NCBI GenBank assembly: GCA_040797845.1
Contig: JBFNFA010000003.1
Span: forward strand, 317,969 to 381,968
Origin: Clostridium_AW sp040797845
GTDB lineage: Bacteria > Bacillota > Clostridia > Clostridiales > Clostridiaceae
Length of the DNA stretch: 64,000 bases
Reading direction: 5' to 3'
Below are positions 55,026-63,945 of the stretch, piece after piece; the first letter of the stretch is position 1, and each line of letters begins with the position of its first letter. A model generated the notes under the pieces. The model ran no database searches. It was not told the origin of the DNA and worked only from the letters and a program-made list of their open reading frames with translations. Made by a program: the position numbers and the translations under genes.

Positions 55026-56615
55026 ATGATAGCAGTAAGTGATGTAAGCCTAAGATATGGCGGACGTGTATTATTTGAGGATGTGAATGTTAAATTTACA
55101 AACGGAAATTGTTATGGTCTAATTGGAGCCAATGGAGCTGGAAAATCTACATTTTTAAAGATATTATCCGGTGAAGTTGAAGGAAATAAAGGTGAGGTTT
55201 CAATGGGTTCAGGTGAAAGACTTGCAGTTTTAAAGCAAGATCATTTTGAATTCGATGAGCATGGAGTTTTAGAAACTGTAATAATGGGGCATGAAAGACT
55301 TTATTCTATAATGAAGGAAAAAGATGCTATTTATGCAAAGGAAAACTTTACTGATGAAGACGGAATAAGAGCTGCAGAATTAGAAGGTGAGTTTGCAGAA
55401 CTAGATGGATGGGAAGCTGAGGCTGAAGCTGCAACTCTCCTTATGGGACTTGGAATAGAAGTTGAAAGCCACTATAAACTTATGAAAGAATTAGATGGAA
55501 GTCAAAAGGTAAGGGTACTTTTAGCTCAAGCATTGTTTGGTAAACCTGATACCTTACTATTAGACGAACCTACAAACCACTTAGATTTAAAATCGATACA
55601 ATGGCTTGAAAATTTTCTTATGGACTTTGAGAATACAGTAATAGTGGTATCCCATGATAGACACTTTTTAAATAAAGTTTGTACCCACATTGCTGATTTA
55701 GATTTTGGAAAGATCCAGCTTTATGTTGGTAACTACGATTTTTGGTATGAATCAAGTCAACTAGCCCTTCAAATGGCAAAGGATCAAAACAAGAAGAAAG
55801 AAGAAAAAGTTAAACAACTTCAAGAGTTTATTGCAAGATTTAGTGCTAATGCATCTAAATCAAAGCAAGCCACTTCACGTAAGAAAATGCTTGATAAAAT
55901 AGATTTAGAAGATATAAGACCTTCCTCAAGAAGATATCCTTTTGTTGGCTTTAAGGCAGAAAGGGAGGCAGGAAATGATCTTTTAAACGTAGATGGATTA
56001 ACTAAAACTATAGATGGAGTAAAGGTACTAGACGATATAAGTTTCATGGTAAATAAGGGTGATAAAATAGCCTTCGTTGGAACTAATGAAATAGCTAAAA
56101 CTACATTGTTTCAAATTATTACTGGAGAAATTGAAGGGGACAGTGGAGAGTACAAATGGGGAATAACTACAACCCAATCATACTTCCCAAAAGACAATAA
56201 TAAATATTTTGAAGGTGTGGACTTAAATTTAGTTGATTGGCTTCGTCAGTTTTCAGATGAAAAAAGTGAAACTTTCATAAGAGGATTCTTGGGAAGAATG
56301 CTTTTCTCAGGAGAGGAAGCTCTAAAGAGTGCTAAGGTGTTATCAGGGGGAGAAAAGGTTAGATGTATGTTATCTAGAATGATGTTAAGTGGCGCTAATG
56401 TGCTTATATTAGATGAACCTACAAACCACCTTGATCTAGAGTCAATAACTGCGGTGAATAATGGTCTTATAAATTTTGATGGTACAATATTATTTACTTC
56501 CCATGACCATCAATTTGTTCAAACCATTGCAAATAGAATAATTGAAATCACTCCAGAAGGAAAGATAATAGATAAGAGAATGTCTTATGATGAATATTTA
56601 GGATTAGATAAGTAG
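55026..56615 (+). CDS. ABC-F family ribosome-associated ATPase (YkpA/YbiT-like)
   Basis: This 529-residue protein has two nucleotide-binding domains and no membrane segments. Domain 1 has Walker A GANGAGKST (about 36) and Walker B LLLDEPTNHLDLKS. A basic linker (about 245-305, QFIARFSANASKSKQATSRKKMLDKI) contacts the ribosomal E site in this family. Domain 2 has an altered Walker A, GTNEIAKTT, and Walker B LILDEPTNHLDLES. The altered second P-loop is usual for the YkpA/YbiT subgroup. ABC-F proteins gate translation or, in some subfamilies, protect ribosomes from antibiotics. This one resembles the housekeeping type. Confidence 0.92.
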   Translation: MIAVSDVSLRYGGRVLFEDVNVKFTNGNCYGLIGANGAGKSTFLKILSGEVEGNKGEVSMGSGERLAVLKQDHFEFDEHGVLETVIMGHERLYSIMKEKDAIYAKENFTDEDGIRAAELEGEFAELDGWEAEAEAATLLMGLGIEVESHYKLMKELDGSQKVRVLLAQALFGKPDTLLLDEPTNHLDLKSIQWLENFLMDFENTVIVVSHDRHFLNKVCTHIADLDFGKIQLYVGNYDFWYESSQLALQMAKDQNKKKEEKVKQLQEFIARFSANASKSKQATSRKKMLDKIDLEDIRPSSRRYPFVGFKAEREAGNDLLNVDGLTKTIDGVKVLDDISFMVNKGDKIAFVGTNEIAKTTLFQIITGEIEGDSGEYKWGITTTQSYFPKDNNKYFEGVDLNLVDWLRQFSDEKSETFIRGFLGRMLFSGEEALKSAKVLSGGEKVRCMLSRMMLSGANVLILDEPTNHLDLESITAVNNGLINFDGTILFTSHDHQFVQTIANRIIEITPEGKIIDKRMSYDEYLGLDK

Positions 56616-56716
56616 AATTTGTATTTCTTAATTTGTTAGTACGATTTCAAAATATCTTCGTAATATAAGTTATAGAGGAAAATATATTCAATATAAGATA
56701 ACCTCACAAAAATAAA

Positions 56717-56756
56717 AAAATAGCCCTCTTATGGAAATAGGAGGGCTATTTTTTAT
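56717..56756. terminator. Bidirectional terminator between convergent ABC-F and threonine-synthase-like genes
   Basis: AAAATAGCCCTC pairs with GAGGGCTATTTT, with A and T tracts on both sides. Confidence 0.85.
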
Positions 56757-56805
56757 TAGAGTATATAAAAGGGTATATAAATATGAAATATTTGTTTTTA
56801 AATAG

Positions 56806-57930
56806 TTAGAGTTCTGATTTAAGGCCAGAGCCGCAAAGGGGAATAATAACTTTTCCACTAGGATTAAACCCTGTTTCCTTTACATATTTAAAATAACCTG
56901 CAAAGGTAGAAGCGGTAGTAGGCTCAATATAGAAACCTTTTAGAGCTAACTCATCCCTTGTTTTTAATATATCATCCTCAGGAGCTAAAATTATTTCTCC
57001 ACTAGTATCCCTTATTGCTTCAAGTATTTGCTCTCCTCTTTTAGGATCAGCTATGGCAATACCTTCTGCTAGGGTTCCAGTATTTTTTACCTCCATTGTA
57101 TAGCTTTTATTTTCTACGAAAGCTTCATATATTGGGGCACAGTTTTGAGATTGAACTGCAATTATCTTTGGAAGCTTTTCTATAAGTCCAAGTTTTAATA
57201 GATCTTTAAAGCCATAGTATGCTCCCAAAACTAAAGTACCGTTTCCTACAGGAATTATTAATGCCTCTGGAACCTCTCCCTTTAACTGTTCATATATTTC
57301 ATAGGCATAGGTTTTAGTGCCCTGATAAAAGAAAGGGTTGTACACATGACTTGCATAAAAACCTTCTCCTCTTTCAACAGCAGACAAAGCTGCTTTTGCA
57401 GTATCTTCTCTATTGCCAGAAACTACATGAACTTTGGCTCCATGAGAAGCTATTTGTTTTATCTTTTTTGGAGAGGTGTTTTCAGGAACGTAAATATCAC
57501 AGTGGATACCTGCGCGATTAGCGTAGGCAGCTACTGATGTGCCAGCATTTCCACTACTATCTTGTATTACTTTTTTAACGCCAAGCTCCTTAGCTTTTGC
57601 TATCAAGACAACAGCACCTCTATCTTTAAAAGACATGGTAGGCATTAGATAATCAAGCTTAACTAGAAGATTTAGATTTTCTTTATCCATGGAAACTATA
57701 GGTGTCATGCCTTCTCCCATGGATATATCTTTCCAAAGAGTAAATTCACTAGAAAATGGTAGAGCTTTTATGTATCTAAATAAGCTCCATTCCTCTTTAT
57801 TTATGCCTTTTTCAGAAAAATCTATAGAAAACTCTTCTAAATTTAACATGCCTCCACAATCACATTTAAAAACTAAGCTTTCAGGACTGTGCTTTTTTTC
57901 ACATTTACTACAAATATAATTTATTGACAT
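56806..57930 (-). CDS. Threonine-synthase-like PLP-dependent enzyme
   Basis: This 374-residue fold-type II PLP enzyme has an N-terminal zinc-ribbon-like cysteine set (CSKCEKK...FKCDCGG), the PLP lysine in MSFKDRGAVVL (about 98) and the phosphate-binding PVGNGTLVLGAYYGF glycine loop (about 217-231). The family converts O-phosphohomoserine to threonine. Clustering with RidA and a YheO-type regulator, rather than with thrB or hom, suggests a catabolic or side activity such as elimination on threonine, serine or diaminopropionate. The ATG at 57930 has GGGAGATG upstream and is preferred to the ATG at 57945. Confidence 0.8.
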   Translation of the reverse strand: MSINYICSKCEKKHSPESLVFKCDCGGMLNLEEFSIDFSEKGINKEEWSLFRYIKALPFSSEFTLWKDISMGEGMTPIVSMDKENLNLLVKLDYLMPTMSFKDRGAVVLIAKAKELGVKKVIQDSSGNAGTSVAAYANRAGIHCDIYVPENTSPKKIKQIASHGAKVHVVSGNREDTAKAALSAVERGEGFYASHVYNPFFYQGTKTYAYEIYEQLKGEVPEALIIPVGNGTLVLGAYYGFKDLLKLGLIEKLPKIIAVQSQNCAPIYEAFVENKSYTMEVKNTGTLAEGIAIADPKRGEQILEAIRDTSGEIILAPEDDILKTRDELALKGFYIEPTTASTFAGYFKYVKETGFNPSGKVIIPLCGSGLKSEL

Positions 57931-57950
57931 AACATCATCTCCCATAATAA

Positions 57951-58328
57951 TTAATTCATAGCTGCAATAGCTTCAATTTCTATTTTAAAACCATAATGGA
58001 GATCTTTTGTAGGTACAACACTACGAGCTGGTTTATGATCCCCGAAGAATTCTTTATATACTTTATTAACCCTGTCCCATAATTGAATATCAGGGATATA
58101 AAGTGTGACTTTTAGCACTTTTTCTTTGCAAGTTCCAGCTTCATTTAGTATTAACTCCATGTTTTTTAAAGTTTGCAGGGTTTCTTCTTCTATTGAGCCG
58201 AATTTTTTCTCCCCAGTATTAGGGTCTATGGATAGCTGGCCTGAAATAAACAATAAATTGTCATGGGCAATAGCTTGAGAATAATGGCCACCTGGCTTTA
58301 AGGCATTTTGTGTACTAATAATTTTCAT
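57951..58328 (-). CDS. ridA: RidA family enamine/imine deaminase
   Basis: This 125-residue protein has the Rid family length and motifs: GGHYSQAIAHDNLLFISGQLSIDP near the N-terminus, the substrate-binding arginine in KPARSVV (about 104) and a C-terminal IEIEAIAA glutamate. RidA hydrolyses reactive 2-aminoacrylate and 2-aminocrotonate released by PLP dehydratases. It sits between a regulator (overlapping TAATG) and a threonine-synthase-like PLP enzyme, matching that cleaning role. Confidence 0.92.
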   Translation of the reverse strand: MKIISTQNALKPGGHYSQAIAHDNLLFISGQLSIDPNTGEKKFGSIEEETLQTLKNMELILNEAGTCKEKVLKVTLYIPDIQLWDRVNKVYKEFFGDHKPARSVVPTKDLHYGFKIEIEAIAAMN

Positions 58329-58972
58329 TATTGCTCCTCCTCTTTTTTTATAATATCTAGGTAACTATATACAGTTACTCTAGAAATACCTAACTTTTCA
58401 GCAACTCTATCTATGGCTCCCTTCATTAGAAAAATTCCTTTCTTATCCATAAACTTTATGAGCTCTATTTTATCTTTACGCTTCATATCATCAACGCTAT
58501 CTGTTTCTATGATTTTATCAATGAGATCTTCTACTATTTGAGCTACATTTGGAAAGGGTTCTACTTCTTCTGTTATAACTTCTTCTTCTACATATAAAAA
58601 ATCTGCAATGGTTTCCTTGAAATTTATAAATACATCTAAGCCGTAATTAACGCAGAGAGCACCGATAACTTTTCCTTTCGTGTCCCTTATCAAGGCAGTA
58701 GAGGATTTTACTTTTTTACCATCTGCAGTGGTAGTCATATAATTTACCGCACAGTCATCCATGAATTTTTTTGAGAGTAAAACTTTTTTTACTAAGTGAT
58801 CAAAACCTTGACCTATTTGGCGCCCTGTTACGTTATTATTTACCGTATAAACAACGGAACTTTGAGGGGTTGATAAGTCATGTATGACAACTTCGCAATT
58901 TTGACCGAAGGTTCTAGCAATAAGATTTGCTACAGGAATAAATTTTGCTAAATCTTTGTTCATTGTACCCAT
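58328..58972 (-). CDS. YheO-type regulator (PAS_6 domain plus HTH_22)
   Basis: This 214-residue protein has an N-terminal YheO-like PAS domain (about 1-125; NCEVVIHDLSTPQSSVVYTVNN, DTKGKVIGALCVNYGLD) and a C-terminal helix-turn-helix (about 170-210; KGAIDRVAEKLGISRVTVYSYLDII). Homologues commonly stand before RidA and amino acid catabolic genes, as here. It probably senses an amino acid or derived metabolite and controls this three-gene operon. The ATG at 58972 is chosen because GGAG lies 9 bases upstream. The TTG at 58987 is part of that site. Confidence 0.85.
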   Translation of the reverse strand: MGTMNKDLAKFIPVANLIARTFGQNCEVVIHDLSTPQSSVVYTVNNNVTGRQIGQGFDHLVKKVLLSKKFMDDCAVNYMTTTADGKKVKSSTALIRDTKGKVIGALCVNYGLDVFINFKETIADFLYVEEEVITEEVEPFPNVAQIVEDLIDKIIETDSVDDMKRKDKIELIKFMDKKGIFLMKGAIDRVAEKLGISRVTVYSYLDIIKKEEEQ

Positions 58973-59180
58973 TTTAATCAACTCCAAATAAAAATTATTA
59001 TATATTTTATTGTGTGTATAAATTTTTATATAAAATTACTATAAAATACTATTTGTATAATATATTATATAATATTTTATATTTATTTCAATCTATATAT
59101 AAAATATTAAACAAATATAAAAGTTATGTTGTAAAATATATGTATGGCTTCTATTAATATTGAATACAGGAGATATACTA

Positions 59181-59762
59181 ATGATTGAATACACTTTACA
59201 TAGGAAAAAAGTAAAAAATATAAATTTAAGAGTAAAAAGAGATGGTTCTGTGGTAGTCTCAGCAAATCCAAAAGTTCCAGTAGAATATATAAATAAGTTT
59301 GTCTCTAGCAAAGAAGAATGGATAATTAAAAGCATTGAGAAATTTAAAGAAATAGAAGATAAAAGAAGAGTAGAAAAAGGAAAGATAAAAATATTAGGGG
59401 AAATTTATAAATTGGAGGATATAAGTATAGGAGAGGATGAAATAGATAAATGGATTAGAGAGAAGGCAAAGCTGGAATTTCACCAATCAATTAAACGAAT
59501 GTTGCCCTTATTAAAGGAATATAACATAAAAGCTCCTACTTTTAAGGTTAGAAAAATGAAAACTAGATGGGGGAGCTGTATTAAAAATAAAAATTCCATT
59601 ATGTTAAACATGGAACTTATAAAATATCCAAGAGAAGTTATTGATTATGTAGTTCTGCATGAGTTAGTACATTTTGTTCACTTTGATCATAGTAAAAACT
59701 TTTATAATCTTTTAGAAGAATTGATGCCTGATTGGAAGCATAGAAGGGAGCTTTTAAGGTGA
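59181..59762 (+). CDS. YgjP-like (DUF45) zinc metallopeptidase-fold protein
   Basis: This 193-residue protein has the zinc motif in YVVLHELVHFVHFDHSKNFYNLLEELMPDW (HELVH about 149-153, third histidine in FDHSK), preceded by MKTRWGSCIKNKNSIMLN, both characteristic of the YgjP/WLM-related DUF45 family. E. coli YgjP has been linked to nucleotide pyrophosphatase activity, and physiological substrates are unclear. The ATG at 59181 has AGGAG 8 bases upstream. The frame extends to a TTG at 59160 that lacks such a site. Confidence 0.88.
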   Translation: MIEYTLHRKKVKNINLRVKRDGSVVVSANPKVPVEYINKFVSSKEEWIIKSIEKFKEIEDKRRVEKGKIKILGEIYKLEDISIGEDEIDKWIREKAKLEFHQSIKRMLPLLKEYNIKAPTFKVRKMKTRWGSCIKNKNSIMLNMELIKYPREVIDYVVLHELVHFVHFDHSKNFYNLLEELMPDWKHRRELLR

Positions 59763-59860
59763 TAATTCAATTATCTTATATGAATATAGCTTTTTAAGCT
59801 GTTCTTTTGTTAAATCAAAGACTTTAGGCATAATGGAATAAATAATAAATAACAAATAAC

Positions 59861-59899
59861 AAAGATATAGCATGTTGTAATAAGCATTGCTATATCTTT
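59861..59899. terminator. Bidirectional terminator between convergent YgjP-like and lipoprotein genes
   Basis: AAAGATATAGCA pairs with TGCTATATCTTT with A/T-rich flanks. Confidence 0.75.
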
Positions 59900-59956
59900 A
59901 ATTTAATTAATCGTCTGTAAATTTTATTTATTGATAATAAAAATTTTTAAAAGTCT

Positions 59957-60538
59957 TTAAAAATCTAATACTTCGGACATTTTATTGATGTTTCCTGTCA
60001 GCGCATTGAATAAAGGCTCAGAAACAAGTATAGTCCATTTGTTATTTTCTTTTACTAATTCAACATCTATTTCTGCTACATTTGTAGGAGCGTTGGGATC
60101 ATTTATGGCCTTAAGAAAATGTTCCATCATCATTGCTTCTGCTTTTGCATCATAAATATTTTCTTGTGAAAAGGCTGATGCAAATAAAGTAGGCAATAAT
60201 TCAGTAAGAGTAGTTGTTAATACTTTTGGTAGATCGCAGGAAGTAATTTTAACCTTAACTGTAGCTTTATCTCCCTTAACTTCAGTTGATAATATTTCAT
60301 ACTCTAATTTTGTTAATACTGCTTCCATTATTTTTTTCTCTTCTTCATTTTCAAGTTCTAGATCTTCAGAAGGTACATCTGTTTTAACGAAGGTCATAGC
60401 AGTTTTAAAATCTTGTTTTTTAAAGCTTTCTAAAAAAGAATTCATGGTATCACTAGGCTGAGCAGAACAAGCAACTAGTGATAAAGATGTAATTAGTATT
60501 GCCATAATCAAAGCTAGTCTTTTAATATTTTTTCTCAA
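59957..60538 (-). CDS. Secreted lipoprotein of DUF4878/DUF5105-like type
   Basis: This 193-residue protein has a lipoprotein signal peptide (KNIKRLALIMAILITSLSLVAC, lipobox Cys near 24). A small alpha/beta domain follows, beginning DTMNSFLESFKKQDFKTAMTFV and ending in KENNKWTILVSEPLFNALTG. This NTF2-like pattern (a helix for substrate cone, then strands with 'W.I') is typical of DUF4878/DUF5105 proteins. The function is unknown. The start is TTG with GGGGAGG upstream. It is divergent from the GGDEF gene. Confidence 0.72.
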   Translation of the reverse strand: MRKNIKRLALIMAILITSLSLVACSAQPSDTMNSFLESFKKQDFKTAMTFVKTDVPSEDLELENEEEKKIMEAVLTKLEYEILSTEVKGDKATVKVKITSCDLPKVLTTTLTELLPTLFASAFSQENIYDAKAEAMMMEHFLKAINDPNAPTNVAEIDVELVKENNKWTILVSEPLFNALTGNINKMSEVLDF

Positions 60539-60643
60539 TTTTATAGAACCTCCCCATATAAATTTGTTTATTGACGTATTATTATATAGTCAATCTATGT
60601 AATAACATAGAAATGATGCATTATACCATTATATTATTATATC

Positions 60644-60670
60644 ATTAATATGGTTAAGAATCATATTAAT
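60644..60670. promoter_or_regulatory. Inverted repeat ATTAATATG-N9-CATATTAAT between divergent genes
   Basis: Perfect 9-base arms lie in the 257-base gap between the lipoprotein and GGDEF genes. It has the shape of an operator. A weak outer inverted repeat (ATTGAC...GTCAAT) lies nearer the lipoprotein start. No regulator is linked to it. Confidence 0.35.
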
Positions 60671-60795
60671 ATAATTTTTGGAATAATTTATGATATCAAG
60701 TTAATTAGACAAATTACGATAAATATTTTACATGAGGCATTTTACTTTAAAAAAAAATTGAATTAAATTTAAAAGGGGTGTATTGAGATATATTA

Positions 60796-62016
60796 ATGAA
60801 GAAAAAAGGGAAAATTTCCAAACTACTTCTTAAAAATTATTTGGTATTATACTGTCTCACCACAATTACTTTCATTATTTGCTTTACTATGATTCTATTT
60901 TTTATCAAAAATGATAGTGATAGGACAGTTAATAATTTAAATAAAACCCTTCAAATAATGGAGGATGATTATAAAAAGATAGATGCTTCTGGCATTATAA
61001 AGCTTGGAGGATTTATAGAAATATTAGATAATGATTTGAATGTAATATATAGAAAGGGTAATGTTGAAAAGGATAGAAAAAATTATGATAAGAATGAGTT
61101 TTTTAGCCTTATATCAGAAGACAATGAAATAGAACATAATAATTATAAATATATGATTGAATATAATGATAGCAAAGCTTTCTTTTTAGTGAAGGCTCTG
61201 CCTATTGCTAGTTATAATAAATTAACTAACGGAATTTCTGATATAGACACACTATATATAATTAGCGTTGCAGCTTTATTTTATATTATTATATCTGTAC
61301 TAAGTATATATTTTTATTCTAAGCTTACGGCAAAAACATTCTTAAATCCTTTATATACTCTTAGAGATGGTGCTATAAAGATTGCTTCAGGTAATTATGG
61401 TGCAAGAATAACTCTTGATCTAGATAATGAATTTGGAGAATTAACAGATACTTTTAATATGATGGCAGAAAAAATAGACGGTGATATAATAAAGCGAATA
61501 TCTAAGGAGAAAAAACTTGCTAGTAAGGCTACAATAGATGAGTTAACGGGAGTATATAATAGAAGTGCAGGAATGCAGATTTTAAAAAATAGTTTTAGAG
61601 CCGCAAAATATAAGGAAATACCCTTAAGCATATGTTTTTTAGATTTAGATGACCTTAAGCATATAAATGATACATTTGGACATGCACAAGGAGATAATTA
61701 CATTAAGACTGCAGTTGGGGTAATAAAAAATGAAATACGTGAGAAAGATGTATTTATAAGGCTAGGGGGAGATGAATTTTTATTAATTTTTATAAATACT
61801 AAATATGAGGAAGCAGAAAAAATATGGTTAAGAATTAAGAATAGCATAATTAAATTCAATGAAGAAAATGGATATACATTAAGCATAAGCCATGGTATAG
61901 AAACTTTTTATAAAAATAACTTCAATAATGTAAATAGTTTTTTAAACTGTGCGGATATGAAGATGTATGAAGATAAGAAAAAATTTAAATTAAATAGAAA
62001 TAAGAAAAAATTATAA
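60796..62016 (+). CDS. Membrane diguanylate cyclase (HAMP-GGDEF)
   Basis: This 406-residue protein has two membrane segments (about 14-37 and 150-173) flanking a short extracytoplasmic sensor region, a HAMP domain (about 175-230) and a GGDEF domain (about 238-398). The active-site loop is intact (Gly324-Gly325-Asp326-Glu327-Phe328), and LDLDDLKHINDTFGH carries metal and substrate residues. The inhibitory site RxxD is present at Arg315-Asp318, exactly five residues upstream. It should make cyclic di-GMP and be subject to product inhibition. There is no EAL domain. The start codon is poorly placed relative to the nearest GGGG. Confidence 0.92.
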   Translation: MKKKGKISKLLLKNYLVLYCLTTITFIICFTMILFFIKNDSDRTVNNLNKTLQIMEDDYKKIDASGIIKLGGFIEILDNDLNVIYRKGNVEKDRKNYDKNEFFSLISEDNEIEHNNYKYMIEYNDSKAFFLVKALPIASYNKLTNGISDIDTLYIISVAALFYIIISVLSIYFYSKLTAKTFLNPLYTLRDGAIKIASGNYGARITLDLDNEFGELTDTFNMMAEKIDGDIIKRISKEKKLASKATIDELTGVYNRSAGMQILKNSFRAAKYKEIPLSICFLDLDDLKHINDTFGHAQGDNYIKTAVGVIKNEIREKDVFIRLGGDEFLLIFINTKYEEAEKIWLRIKNSIIKFNEENGYTLSISHGIETFYKNNFNNVNSFLNCADMKMYEDKKKFKLNRNKKKL

Positions 62017-62018
62017 AT

Positions 62019-62061
62019 AAAGAAGGGGTATAATTATTTTAATATATTACACCCCTTCTTT
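62019..62061. terminator. Terminator between GGDEF and minus-strand ArsC/Spx-like gene
   Basis: AAAGAAGGGGT (62019-62029) pairs with ACCCCTTCTTT (62051-62061), A- and T-rich on either side. Confidence 0.8.
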
Positions 62062-62090
62062 AACTTTATCCTTCTTTAAGCTTATAATAC

Positions 62091-62429
62091 TCATTCCCAA
62101 GACTTCCATATATCAGGTTCATAGCCTACGGTAGCTTGTTTACCATTGCGAACTATGGGGGTTTTATAAAGTTTAGGGTTATTTAAAAGTAGTTCTTCTT
62201 TAACGCTATCGTTTCTTATGTTCTGTAAATTCAATTTTTCATATTCTTTAGAATTTATATCAAGTAAATTTATTAACCCTACAGCAGATCTAACGCTTTC
62301 TAACTCTCTTTTGCTTAAACCTTTTTTATTTAAATCAATAAATTGGTATTTAATTCTTCGTTCTTTAAAATATCTTTCTGTCTTTTGTGTATCAAAACAT
62401 TTTTTTGCACCGAAAATTTGAATGTTCAT
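62091..62429 (-). CDS. ArsC/Spx-family thioredoxin-fold protein
   Basis: This 112-residue protein has the ArsC/Spx fold: a start MNIQIFGAKKCFDTQKTERYF with a single N-terminal cysteine (Cys11), the helix FKERRIKYQFIDLNKKGLSKREL, and a C-terminal YKTPIVRNGKQATVGYEPDIW region. The second Spx cysteine (CxxC) is absent and the cis-Pro is in KTPIV. Members include arsenate reductase-like, YffB-like and Spx-like proteins. It lacks clear evidence for arsenate reduction, and there are no ars genes nearby. It is probably a redox-related small protein. Confidence 0.8.
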   Translation of the reverse strand: MNIQIFGAKKCFDTQKTERYFKERRIKYQFIDLNKKGLSKRELESVRSAVGLINLLDINSKEYEKLNLQNIRNDSVKEELLLNNPKLYKTPIVRNGKQATVGYEPDIWKSWE

Positions 62430-62465
62430 AAAGTAATATTCTCCTTTAATTCTTTTATAAATATA

Positions 62466-63104
62466 TTATTTTTGTGTAGATAAGGCTAATTTTAATCCTA
62501 AAAGTAAGAATACAGTGCCTGTAGTTCTTTCTAACCAAAGCTTTGATTTAGAAGTTCCTTTAAATAAAGAGCCAGTCTTACCAGTTACTATGCTAATTAT
62601 AATGCTAACTGTTGTTGATGAAAAAATAAAGTAAATTCCAAGGATTAATATTTGTATAACAGTATTTCCAGCATTTTCGTTAATGAACTGAGGTAGAAAA
62701 GATAGAAAGAATATGGCTACCTTCGGATTAAAAATACTAGTTAGCACCCCTTGAAAGAAAATTTTTAAAAGGCTATCATTTTTTATTGGAATTACATGAT
62801 CAACTTCTTTTTCCTTAGAATTTTTTATAAAAGTAGTAATTCCTAAATAGACTAGATAAACAGCACCAGTATATTTTAGTATATTAAAAGCCAATGTAGA
62901 TTTTGCTAATATTGCTGACATTCCTAATGCTGCTGCTATTATATGAACTACTTGTCCTGCAGCTATTCCAAAAGAGGAGATAATGCCTATTTTTGTTCCT
63001 TGTTGTATGCTTCTAGTAGAAACGTATATCATGTCTGGGCCGGGAGTAATATTTAGTAGAAAGGTGGCCAGCATAAAACCTAAAAAAGTTGAATAAGAAA
63101 TCAT
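62466..63104 (-). CDS. LysE/RhtB-family amino acid exporter
   Basis: This 212-residue protein has six hydrophobic segments and the LysE-family opening FMLATFLLNITPGPDMIYVSTRSIQQGTKIGIISSFGIAAGQ. KYTGAVYLVYLGI and FFQGVLTSIFNPKVAIFFLSFLPQF follow. Exporters of this family expel lysine, threonine, homoserine lactone or other amino acids. The substrate is undetermined. The RBS is GAGGGGG. It lies next to the ArsC/Spx-like gene on the same strand. Confidence 0.92.
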   Translation of the reverse strand: MISYSTFLGFMLATFLLNITPGPDMIYVSTRSIQQGTKIGIISSFGIAAGQVVHIIAAALGMSAILAKSTLAFNILKYTGAVYLVYLGITTFIKNSKEKEVDHVIPIKNDSLLKIFFQGVLTSIFNPKVAIFFLSFLPQFINENAGNTVIQILILGIYFIFSSTTVSIIISIVTGKTGSLFKGTSKSKLWLERTTGTVFLLLGLKLALSTQK

Positions 63105-63413
63105 GTAAAGTCCCCCTCTATTATAATTTTTCTATAAAAGCTTAGACTAAGGCAATTTAATGTACTATAATATATTATACATTAAATTCAATTATTTAAA
63201 ATAAAACCTATTTTATTTTAAATAATTAAGTAATTTTTAATTTAATGTGGTATAGTTATAAGAGTAGGATAAAATAACAGCTATTGGTCCTTATTGACAG
63301 CTTTGATATTAATAGATAATATATTAATAGATATTAAAGTATGTTAAATAATAAAGTATACAAAATAAAATGTATGCTTAATATATAAACTTAATTAATT
63401 TTGGAGGTGCTGT
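63105..63413. other. Intergenic region with LysE promoter side and infC leader
   Basis: This 309-base A/T-rich region separates the divergent lysE-type and infC genes. It contains TATTAATAGATA repeated at about 63309 and 63325, and a possible leader around 63280-63306 (CAGCTATTGG...TGACAGCT). infC leaders in Bacillota often carry an autoregulatory RNA that binds L20. I could not recognise one here with confidence. Confidence 0.35.
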
Positions 63414-63920
63414 ATTATTAATAATTTTAATTTAAACGAGGGCATAAAAGAAAAGGAAATTAGGCTAGTTGGTGATGAAGAAAGCCGTATTATTAGCACT
63501 AATGAAGCTTTAGACTTAGCAAGAGAAAAAGATTTAGATTTAGTAATGATTTCCCCTAATGCTAATCCACCTGTATGTAGGATAATGGATTACAATAAGT
63601 TTCTTTATGAACAAGCTAAAAAGCAAAAAGAAAGTAAAAAGAATCAAAAGGTTATTAAGATTAAAGAAGTAAAATTGAGTGCTACAATAGAAGAGCATGA
63701 TATTGATGTAAAGGCTAACAATGCAAAGAAATTTTTAGCTGCGGATAATAAGGTTAAGGTTTCTATTAGATTCAGAGGAAGACAAAACAATTATACTAGC
63801 GTAGGGAATGAGGTCTTCAAGATATTTGTTGAGAAAATAGGTGATATAGGAATCGTTGAAAAGCCAGCAAAATTAGAAGGCAATAATATGATTATGATTT
63901 TAGCTCCTAAAAAGAATTAG
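63414..63920 (+). CDS. infC: Translation initiation factor IF-3 with ATT start codon
   Basis: A coding frame upstream of the first ATG (63546) clearly continues the IF-3 N-domain (LNEGIKEKEIRLVGDEESRIISTNEALDLAREKDLDLV), so the gene must start earlier. The GGAGGT at 63403-63408 points to ATT codons at 63414 or 63417. infC is the classic gene that starts with AUU, which allows IF-3 to repress its own translation. The protein is about 168 residues: N-domain, lysine-rich linker, then the C-domain (VKLSATIEEHDIDVKANNAKKFL...VSIRFRGRQ). IF-3 binds the 30S subunit and checks start codon and initiator tRNA. rpmI and rplT do not follow directly. Confidence 0.92.
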   Translation: MINNFNLNEGIKEKEIRLVGDEESRIISTNEALDLAREKDLDLVMISPNANPPVCRIMDYNKFLYEQAKKQKESKKNQKVIKIKEVKLSATIEEHDIDVKANNAKKFLAADNKVKVSIRFRGRQNNYTSVGNEVFKIFVEKIGDIGIVEKPAKLEGNNMIMILAPKKN

Positions 63921-63945
63921 GGTTTAATAAAAGAGACTTGTAAAT

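Noticed and set aside
55026..56615. ABC-F gene as an antibiotic-resistance determinant
   Set aside because: The altered second P-loop and the linker type fit the common YkpA/YbiT housekeeping group. No macrolide, lincosamide or pleuromutilin resistance motif can be claimed by eye.
62091..62429. Arsenate reductase arsC
   Set aside because: It has only the single N-terminal cysteine shared by many fold members, and there are no arsR, arsB or other ars genes nearby.
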